Shown in pieces: positions 45,301-58,557 of a stretch of 64,000 nt of DNA. Within the stretch, counting starts at the first letter, position 1; the number at the start of each line of letters is the position of its first letter. The stretch lies in the NCBI GenBank assembly GCA_030063045.1, contig JAQSEB010000071.1, forward strand, positions 1,110,001-1,174,000. Direction: 5' to 3'. The translations under genes and the position numbers were made by a program. The notes beneath the pieces were generated by a model. That model worked only from the letters and a program-made list of their open reading frames with translations, did no database searches and was not told where the DNA came from. The stretch is from Pratylenchus scribneri (Eukaryota > Nematoda > Chromadorea > Rhabditida > Pratylenchidae).

Positions 45301-47565
45301 ATGTTAAATATTTTTTAAGGCAGACCTTAAGTTTTCTTAAAGACAGACCTGAAGTTTTTAAATATTTTCACACCATTTTTGAATTAATTCAAATGGGTAA
45401 TGAAGAATAAAACATATATGTCCCCGCCGAAAATTTCTTTACGGTTTTAAGTGAACCTTGCTGAACGAATACGAATTGAAGGTGTCGTCGTCTGTTGTTG
45501 AAGCGGATGATTTGGTGGTCCTCCAGCGCTCATTGGACCAACACCAATCATGGGCGGCGTTAATTGCTGTTGACCCTGATGGTTTTGTTGTGCCACAAAA
45601 TGTTGCTGCTGCTGAGAATGTTGCTGGTGGATGATGGGATTGCTGGCCATAGCAGCAGTGGCAGATTGAGGAGTTGGTGGTGGACCAATCATTTCGCCGT
45701 CCTATTATAATAATCAAACCCATAACCAAGAAAAATTTTAGTATAAAATTGGCCCCGCAGGGAAAAATTAAACCAAAAAACACAAAAACGGTCCCCCTTT
45801 CAGGCCCGGTGCCTGATTTTTTTGAGGTGGGTCTTTCGACATTCCTATTTTTCTCATCCTTTTTTTCCAATTTTCCTCCATTTTCTTTATTTTTCCCGAT
45901 TTCTGAGGGAGGGGGTCCAGGGCTCCTAGTTACCTCCTGGCGCCGGGCCTGCTCTATTTATTTATTTTGTCCCAATTTTTTTTCATTTCGGGGGAAGAAA
46001 TCCACCCGCCCTTTTTTTTCTGGTTACGAACCGGATAACAATGATGCGGATGTGGTTGTGGAGGTAAGCCATTTGAAGGATGTTGCGGATGATGATGTTC
46101 TGCACCGGCAGATTGCATTAATTGATGATGTTGTTGCGGTGGTGGTCGTTGATGCCGAATTTGTGGTGGTTGGGATTGTTGCGGTGGTGGAGGATAGTTC
46201 TGTTGTTGTTGTAGTTGCAAACGCGATGACTAAAATTGTGGTAGTATTTAATTAACCGAATTGAAAGTAAATAATGCCAAAAATAATTATAATGATTTGT
46301 ATAAAGGTAATAAAACATATATCAAATTGGATAGAGCTGGTCAAAACGCATTGAATGGTATATAATTTGGTTATGGTTTGGTCAACAATTAAAAGGTTTT
46401 AAACGGTTTAAAGCATATTTTGGTTTTTGGTTCGAAACTAAGTTTAAATTGGTTAAACCTAAGCCAAAATATAATCAAATGATGCATCCTGACGAGAGGT
46501 TTATGGATTGGGTATATACTTTATAGCTATAGATGTAGGATAAACTTGTATGAACTGTTATCTTTGTAGAAAAATAAATATTTTTCATTTATGTTCCCAA
46601 ATAAAATTCTAAATGAATAACCTGTGGCTGTACGATTTGTTGTCCCTTATGATGAATAATTTGTTGCTGTTGCGATTGGCGTTGATCCATCATATTATTG
46701 CCGGATGGAGGCGGCGGTGGCGATGACATTTGGCCAAGCAGAATTGGTGAATGAAGTTGTTGTTGTTGCGATTGTTGGATAATTTGTTGTTGTCCTCTGT
46801 GTTGGATTGTGATGAATTGTTGCGGTGGCTCAATTGGCGGTGTTTGTTGTTGTTGATGGTGGGGCGGTGAGGCATAATGATGCGGTGGAATTGACATTGG
46901 ACTTGCATTGTTCTTTAAAATTAAAAGTAATTAAATTAATTTATCGAAAAAACATTTATTTTGCCAAAATTTATAAAGGTTTAGAGGTTTGTCCCACAAA
47001 TTCACAAACCAAATAAATCCAAAATTGGATAGAGCTGGTCAGAAGATGCATTGAATGGTATATAATTTGGTTATGGTTTGGTCAACAATTAAAGGGTTTT
47101 AAACGCTTAAACCGTTTTGGTTTTAAACCGCTTAAACCATTTTGGTTTTAAACCGCGTAAACCGTTTTGGTTTTAAACCGCTTAAACCGTTTTGGTTTTA
47201 AACCGCTTAAACCCATAACCCATTTTGGTTTTTAAACGGTTTAAACCCATTTTTAATTTTTGGTTCAAAACTAAATTAGAATTGGTTACAAAGGCAAAAC
47301 ATATAATTAAATTATGCTCTTGACACAGCTCTATCGATTGGATATAATGTTTATGGGTTTGAGATAAACTTCTAAACTTTTTTCCATATTTTCTTTTAAA
47401 ATTTTATTTTTTTAAACAAATTAAATATCCAAATTCCGAATGACTTACTCGAATCCATTGTTGTTGCTGTTGATTGTAATTATTTTGCTGTTGTCCTTTG
47501 TTGTTCGATTGCATTTGCTGCTGTTGTTGTGGATGAGGTGATCCACCAATTTGTTGTTGGTTCAT
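42382..47565 (-). CDS. INO80E: INO80E-like chromatin-remodelling subunit with long Gln/Pro/His-rich N-terminus
   Basis: Ten exons on the minus strand: 47565-47449, 46912-46622, 46229-46032, 45701-45457, 45013-44745, 44047-43890, 43838-43770, 43431-43319, 43172-43015, 42695-42382 (taa). All are in phase, giving 643 residues. Residues about 411-460 read KKKYRELKKKFKFLVY, then EELRNLQRKLLKLSRDK and NFLLDKLGQYE. This is the conserved coiled-coil core of INO80 complex subunit E, followed as in other animals by an acidic Ser/Asp stretch (ESSD DSDAS). Residues 1-373 are poly-Gln, His and Pro tracts, absent from the roughly 240-residue vertebrate protein. The C-terminus is Gly/Ser/Lys-rich, acidic, then poly-Gln. 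A TTTTTAG acceptor-like site lies 17 bp before the ATG. It could instead be two genes with an internal start in exon 6 (MSILAEMDS), but exon 5 and exon 6 join in frame. Confidence 0.83.
42775..42890 (-). repeat. SINE-like (tRNA-derived) copy
   Basis: In the last intron of the INO80E-like gene. ATTACTGTATTTGTATAAAG, then AATATTTCC and GGTTCGAATACGACC; diverged member of the 26830-26960 family. Confidence 0.55.
44100..44470. repeat. Foldback element, TGACTTCTAATAAATTAG subtype
   Basis: In intron 5 of the INO80E-like gene. The left end, TTGACTTCTAATAAATTAGT followed by AACCGGTTTTAGACC, is mirrored at the right by AAAACCGGTTTCTGTGATTT and ATTAGAAGTCAAAAA. The second copy is 57935-58245. Confidence 0.82.
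45801..45951. mobile_element. MITE with CAGGCCCGGYGCC terminal repeats, copy 1
   Basis: Begins CAGGCCCGGTGCCTGA and ends TGGCGCCGGGCCTG. The interior is CT-rich (TTTTTCCAATTTTCC) and matches 53808-53991. Flanking 8-mers (CCCCCTTT, CTCTATTT) are only weakly alike. It lies in intron 3 of the INO80E-like gene. Confidence 0.8.
46318..46525. repeat. GGTTTAAACC foldback family, copy 3
   Basis: In intron 2 of the INO80E-like gene. TTGGATAGAGCTGGTCAAAA at the left; CATCCTGACGAGAGGT...GGATTGGGTA at the right. Confidence 0.75.
47010..47365. repeat. GGTTTAAACC foldback family, copy 4 with expanded core
   Basis: In intron 1 of the INO80E-like gene. Same ends as copy 3; the core has four tandem 23-bp units of TTTTGGTTTTAAACCGCTTA (47110-47215). 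Confidence 0.8.
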
Positions 47566-47785
47566 TGTTAAATAAAATACGACTAAAAATGTTATAAAAA
47601 TATTTATAAAAAAAAGCACATAAATATCAAAAATGTCAAAAAAAACATTTAAAAAAAATAAATTAAATTGATAAATGCAAAAATAATTTATTTTGATTTC
47701 ACATGGTAATGATAAGGCAAGGAATGGGCAATAATTAATTAATAATATTTATATAAATTAATAAATTGAAAAATAAGTGAAAAAA

Positions 47786-52951
<5,166 letters not shown>

Positions 52952-53261
52952 CCCAATCTAATTAAATGTATTTTAATCTATACTAATTGAATTTTAAACA
53001 TTTAAATATGTATTTTTGCAAAATTGCAATGCAGAATATTCAAAAATATATTATTGAATTTAATTAATTATCGATTTATTTTTTTATAAATTAAGGCAGA
53101 AAATCCTATTTTAGTTAAGTGATTAAAATGGCAATGGTGAATGGTGAAAGGAGGCCGAAAAACCCGAAAATAAAAAATACAATATCTATAATTGAATATG
53201 GATGGAAATGGATAAAATAAAATTAAACAATCTAATAAAAAATAATATTTTTGAGCATTAA

Positions 53262-55198
53262 TCAATTTTTATTTCCTTCTGTAAAGAATTTGTAGATAAC
53301 GCTGAAATCTTTGTCCTTAAATTCGGGCTCCTTCATTAGCCAAAGATACATTTGATGGGCCAGCGAACCGAATGGAATTGGCGCCTTGCATTGGGTGGAC
53401 AAATTTTGTGCCAATCCCAAGTCCTGAATTATTTTTTTTTATTTTTATTGAATCAATTTGTATGTAAACCTTTGCCATTAAAGAACACGTGAAGCCCGGT
53501 TTATAGTCAGCGCATGCTGGTGTTCCTAAAGTAAATGAGATTAATTAAATTAATTAATTTTAATTTAAGAAAATTGTTGGAAAATTTAAAATGTACTTAT
53601 TAGCTCTTTTCTTTTAAAATGAGATCATGGGTTCGATTCTGTTTTGAAAATTTAATTTTCAACTTTCTCTATCGCTCTTGGTAAAAACTTTTATGAATTT
53701 TTACCACATTTTAGTAGTCCGAGTTGAAATATAGTGACCCAATAAGTTTACCATAAATGCGTTAGTCTAGTCTTCACTGAAGAGGCTGGCTCACTTAAGG
53801 TACCAGGCAGGCCCGGCGCCAGGATTTTTGGGGGGGGGGGGGGGTCCATAGGGTTTTTTGGGTGGGGGGTCCCTCGACACTTTTTCCTATTTTTCCTCTT
53901 CTTTTTTTCTAATTTTCCCCTATTTTCCGGATTTTTCCCGATTTCGGGAGGACCCCGGGCCCCAAGTTGCACCCCCATGGCGCCGGGCCTGGTCCCAGGG
54001 ATAGGACAAAGCCGGAAACCACCTATGATGTCTGATCTGATTGACAAAGAGAACAGTGTCATTCCTTGGTGGGGTTGCTTAAAATCTGGCACCGGATAAA
54101 ACCATCCCTCCTTCCCTTCACTTTTGTAACTTATTACTTATCGGTCTCGGATTTGATGCCATTCATCAGGAAAATTTTTTACGGTCTTTTATCTTTACTA
54201 GACTTAAATTAAAATTATTAACCTGGTAACACTCCGGGCACCGGATTGTATGTATCACTTGCCCAACATCGACCCGAACTTGAATTTATGACAGATGTCA
54301 ACATTTTTGGGTCTAAGCCAAGTCTGAAAATTATAAAATAAAATTAAATATTTTAAAATTAAATTAACTTTATTCCCAAATTCATTGTTTCCGCCAATGC
54401 GATCATTTGGGAGGCCAAAAGCATATTATTGCAAAGTTTGGTGGCCTGTCCGCTTCCATTTTTGCCGCAATGAACTAAAATTAATTATTATTAGAATGAT
54501 TTATTTTTTGTCTTGCCTGTATTTTTGCCCATCATTTCAAGCAGCGGTTTTGCCCTTTCGAATGATACCTTGTCTCCGCCCACCATAAATGTTAAGGTTG
54601 CCTTTTCTGCACCTAAAATATTTAAATTTGTTTGGTTTTTGGATAATAAAAACTTTGGGTTATTTGGATAACAAAAATTTATGGTTTCTTTTTTGGATAA
54701 TAAAAACTTAAGGTTTTTTGGATAATAAAAACCAAGGTATTTTATTTCAATAAATTTCAAAAAAAAATAACCTAATACTCCACCGGACACTGGCGCATCA
54801 ATGAAGCTGGCGCTTTTTGCCGAAACTAGCTCAGAAATTTGTATTGAAACTGATTGATCAATTGTGCTACAATCAATGCAAAGAGCATCCTTTTTGATAG
54901 TTCTGCATAAAATGCATTAATTAATATCCAAAAAATTAAATAAAACTAACTCAAGTAAACCAGATTTATCCGCAAAAACATTCAAAACATTGGCACTGTT
55001 TGGCAACATTGTTATTATTTCCTCACATTTTGTGGCCAATTCGGCTGGGGTTGAACAAATTTTGGCACCTTTTTTGCTGAATTCACTTAGCAATGATTGG
55101 TTGGTGTCGTGAACGGCAAGCGAAACACCTTGACGAATCAAATTTCGTGCCATATGAACGCCCATGTTGCCAAGACCAATAAATCCTACTGGTGGCAT
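53262..55198 (-). CDS. HIBADH: 3-hydroxyisobutyrate dehydrogenase
   Basis: Seven exons on the minus strand: 55198-54951, 54902-54772, 54612-54517, 54474-54369, 54323-54223, 53525-53470, 53423-53262 (tga), giving 299 residues. It oxidises 3-hydroxyisobutyrate with NAD in valine breakdown. The NAD-binding [15 protein letters not shown] is at residues 5-19. The substrate-binding DAPVSGG is near 118, and [11 protein letters not shown] near 165-175 holds the catalytic Lys (about 171). [17 protein letters not shown] and the C-terminal helices follow. The protein starts directly at the Rossmann fold with no visible mitochondrial presequence, unlike animal orthologues; an upstream exon may be missed. 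Exon 3 ends with a GC donor (ACAG/GCAAG). Intron 5 holds a MITE. Confidence 0.96.
53808..53991. mobile_element. MITE with CAGGCCCGGCGCC terminal repeats, copy 2
   Basis: Begins CAGGCCCGGCGCCAGGA and ends TGGCGCCGGGCCTG. The flanking 8-mers GTACCAGG and GTCCCAGG match 7 of 8, consistent with a hAT-type target duplication. A long G run follows the left end. It lies in HIBADH intron 5. Confidence 0.83.
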
Positions 55199-55589
55199 TT
55201 TTTGTTCTCTAAACTCTAAATTTGTTTGACATTTTTAAAATTTTAGCATAAAATGGTATTAGCGCTAGCGCGTTTCACTGAAAAGTACGTTTAAGGCATT
55301 TTATGCACTAGTTTTCGGTTTTTAAACCAAAAAACAAGCGAGAATATCGATTTATTTGGACTGGAAAAAATTATTATGTCAGTTATTTACATTACAGAGA
55401 TTTAACCAAACATTAATGAGGGTTACGGATTTATGATATTAGAAAACCCCTAAAACCGGTTTTAAAACATAGATTTTATAAATGTTAAATTAGCAAAAAC
55501 ATGGTTTAATTTGAAATGTTTTAAATGATATTTTCGGTGGAAGCAGAAACATGTTCGCAATGTCTTTTATGTTTGTATTCCCGATCCAT

Positions 55590-55875
55590 AGACATTTTCA
55601 TTATAAATTCGAAAATAATATGGCCAAATATTAAGGCCTCTTGTGGAATTCAATTAAATATTGTGTCAAAACATATTTATGCAAGATTTTTGATGAGTAA
55701 ATTTGCAACAAAAACAGTGAAGTGAAGAATATATCAAATAATTTAAAGCAATTCAAAAAACAGGGTCAAATCCAAATAAGATCAGATCATTTTGTTGATA
55801 AATAAATAAATAGATATCGTCATTGAATAATTTCCCGTTTTGTCTTCATTCTTCTCAATATGGCTATTCAAACAT
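55590..55875 (-). repeat. 3' flank of the H3-tail/BTB gene, duplicated at 58310-58557
   Basis: A direct repeat in the 3' flanks of both BTB genes. It includes TGTCAAAACATATTTATGCA, AGATTTTTGATGAG, AATTTAAAGCAATTCAAAAA and GAATAATTTCCCGTTTTG, reaching the stop codon in each case. Confidence 0.85.
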
Positions 55876-57259
55876 TCATCGGCTCACTGCATTTTTGTCC
55901 ACCAATTTGTTATTATCACTTCCAAGGGAAAATGCCCGAGGCTTAGCAGAGAATGGCAGTGGAAAAAGTTGTTTCGATGCATCACTGGCTCTTTCGAAAT
56001 AATGGACGAACATGGCTGCAACTTCCTCGGCAGTGAGAATGCCAGTTGGAACTAAATTAAAAAATAATGGTATTTCTTGTGGTTAATTTGTTTTTATTTG
56101 TAAAACAATAAAAAATTTATTAAATAAGCAATTTAAAATAAACCAATTCGATTTATGAAATAGGTGGGATCGATCAGCGGAAAGCGAATGGCATTGATCA
56201 AATTTCCCAATTTGGCACGTTTCTCTTGCCCAGTTGGCTCATCAATGCCTTCATCTTTGCATTGTTTCTCTGCCCAATAATTCAACTTAAAAAAGAAAAT
56301 TTAAACTTTGAAAAAAATAAAATACTTACATGATTAAATATTGTCGCCTCACAATTGACTTTAAGAGTGTCCCGGGTAAGCAGCTCGCCAATTTCCATCT
56401 GGCTCAGTGGCTCGACATGTATGAAACCAAAACAACGAATGTTCTTATCAAGAAAATGCAAACAATGTTCAATATCTGAAAAGATGCAACTATGAAACGC
56501 AAAAAATTTACACAATCTTATATTCATAAGATCAAGATCATTTTTAGTGTTCAGACTTAGGTAGCTAATATAGTAAAATTGCTTGCATAATGCCTATTAT
56601 TTTTTGTTTACCTTGTCCTCCTGCAATTTTGCTGTTCTCCAAATGGCGATAGAATTTTTTGAATTCAACATTTTTGGAGCTGATTCATGGCATTTTTCGA
56701 TAAGCGTTGGAAGCAAATATTTCTTCGCTGAAAATAACATAAATAATTTTTGAAGAGAGTTAAAAAAACCTGCACAATAGACGTCGAGATAATTTTCGCT
56801 ATCAATCAGTGAATCGTCATTATTCTTGTACAGAAAATTGAGCATGGCTTTGAAAGCTGAGACCGTGATGTCGATGACCCTGATTGGAACATTGTTCAGG
56901 CTATTGGATTCGTTGGTCCGAAATTGGGCAGCAAAGACATCCCAACCGGCAAGAACAAGTTTATGCGCTTTGAACAACTGAAATTAAGTTTAATTTGTTT
57001 AAAAATATGTTGAATTTTATCAATACTTGTGGTTCCTCCTCCGGAATCCATGTCTGCGATTTCTCATCCCAGGAAGCTTTCCAACCAGGAATTCCACATC
57101 GGATTGTTCGCCACTCTCCAACAAATGCTTCATTCGGTGCAGAATTGTGCCGGTTCCATTTTGTGCGGATTTATGAGTAGCTTTGGTGATGACGGCCAAT
57201 TGTTTGCGTGGAGCCTTACCTTCAGCCGCTTTGCGAGCAGTTTGTCTTGTACGAGCCAT
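55876..57259 (-). CDS. Histone-H3-tail / BTB-BACK chimeric protein (frame breaks)
   Basis: Exons on the minus strand: 57259-57027, 56977-56770, 56727-56612, 56475-56330, 56285-56144, 56051-55876 (tga). Residues 1-22 match the histone H3 N-terminus at 18 positions: MART, QTARK and GKAPRKQLA are kept, K4 is Arg, S10/T11 are Ala. KATHKSA resembles the K27 region. No H3 globular fold follows. BTB begins HRMKHLLESGEQSDVEFLV, then FKAHKLVLAGWDVFAAQF and AFKAMLNFLYKN. BACK follows (CLHFLDKNIRC, IFNHLNYWAEKQC, FPLIDPTYFINRIG, PTGILTAEEVAAMF). BTB-BACK proteins are typically CUL3 ubiquitin-ligase adaptors. The frame breaks after VEFLV: WKASWDEKSQTWIPEEEP continues one base out; a GTTGGA donor at 57085 could skip it. 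Exons 3 and 4 are also one base out of phase. It may be a pseudogene. Confidence 0.83.
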
Positions 57260-57569
57260 TTATTCAATTCTTGAAATGCTTTAAAATGGCGAGTTTTAAT
57301 TTGCTTTCTAAAAAAATTAAACTTTATTAGAAAAATGCATTAATATTTATAGGACACGGACGGGGAATAATATTAATGGAATGGACAATGGAGAGAGAGT
57401 TGGTTTTTACATTTTGAATAGGAAGAGCGCGAGAATTTCGTAAAAGCAAAAATTTCGTAATAATAATATCGATTACTTAACAAAACAATCTTTGAAAAAA
57501 AGAGGATGAGAAATCGTGTGGAAATAGCATAGCTAATTTTATTGGCGGAATAAATTTATGTGTTGTAGT

Positions 57570-57814
57570 TAGGGATCGGCAAATGTGCTTATGCGCACAA
57601 AATGTGCCTCTGTCATTTCGCCCTTTTGTCGTTTTCTCTAGAAAACTTTTCTCCGACGCTTCAATACATCTCTCGCTCAAGAGGAAAATGGGGAAGCACA
57701 TTTGAGGCACATTTTCCTTCTTAAAAAAATAGGCGCATAAAATGTGCTTTTTTCCTCTAATCGTCTATTCTCTTTTGCACATTTTGTGCGCATAAGCACA
57801 TTTGCCGATCCCTA
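57570..57814. mobile_element. hAT-like MITE, 245 bp, with 8-bp target duplication
   Basis: Terminal inverted repeats of about 38 bp begin TAGGGATCGGCAAATGTGCT and end with the exact counterpart ...GCCGATCCCTA. Flanks 57562-57569 and 57815-57822 are both GTTGTAGT. No coding capacity. It lies between the two BTB genes. Confidence 0.93.
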
Positions 57815-57934
57815 GTTGTAGTTGGAATTTGCAAGCTTGTCATGAGTCATGTCATGACAGCTTTTTAATTGAATAGGTATACTAAATAGATTGTGAAAGT
57901 CAAAAAGAATGGAGTATAAGGAAAATATAAACTA

Positions 57935-58245
57935 AACAGGTTTTTGACTTCTAACAAATCAGAACCGGTTTTAGACCATAAACCTTATACCAATTTGTAT
58001 ATCTCATCGAGACGCATCGATTCGTATATAAATTATCGAGTTTCGGCCAAAATTAAAGGGTATTAAACCGTTTAAACCCATTTTTCGGTTTTTGGTTAAA
58101 ATTCTAATTTTTGGTCTAAACCTGACATTTTATATACCACCAATCAGTGCTTCTCGATGAGATTTACAAATTGGTATAAGGTTTGCAGGGTCTAAAACTC
58201 GTTTCTGATTTATTGGAAGTCAAAAACCTATTTTGTTGGTAAAAA
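57935..58245. repeat. Foldback element, TGACTTCTAATAAATTAG subtype, copy 2
   Basis: Left end TTTTTGACTTCTAACAAATC then AGAACCGGTTTTAGACC; right end CTGATTTATTGGAAGTCAAA. Interior arms contain ATCTCATCGAGACGCATCGA and its diverged complement. Related to 44100-44470. Confidence 0.82.
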
Positions 58246-58309
58246 TAGCAACCATTGAAAATGATTTTATTAATAAAGCATTAATACGAGCAAGAATATT
58301 AATTCGAAA

Positions 58310-58557
58310 ATGAAATGGCCAAACCTAAGACCAAAATTGTGTGATTTTTCAATTTATTGTGTCAAAACATATTTATGCAAGATTTTTGATGAGCAAATTT
58401 GCAACAAAAATGAAGATAATTTAAAGCAATTCAAAAATCTGGGTCATCCAAATAAGATCATTATTTTATTGATAAATAAATAAATAAATATTGTCATTGA
58501 ATAATTTCCCGTTTTGCCTTCTTCATTCTTCTCAATACAAATACAAATGTTCATTGG
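58310..58557 (-). repeat. 3' flank of the MATH-BTB-CLASP gene, duplicated at 55590-55875
   Basis: Same direct repeat as 55590-55875; similarity starts at the stop codon (AGCCAATGAAC against AGCCGATGAATG) and continues downstream through TATTGAGAAGAATGAAG. Confidence 0.85.

Noticed and set aside
55525..55725. 66-codon plus-strand open frame
   Set aside because: Lies in the duplicated 3' flank of the BTB genes, antisense; the equivalent frame is not kept in the other copy.
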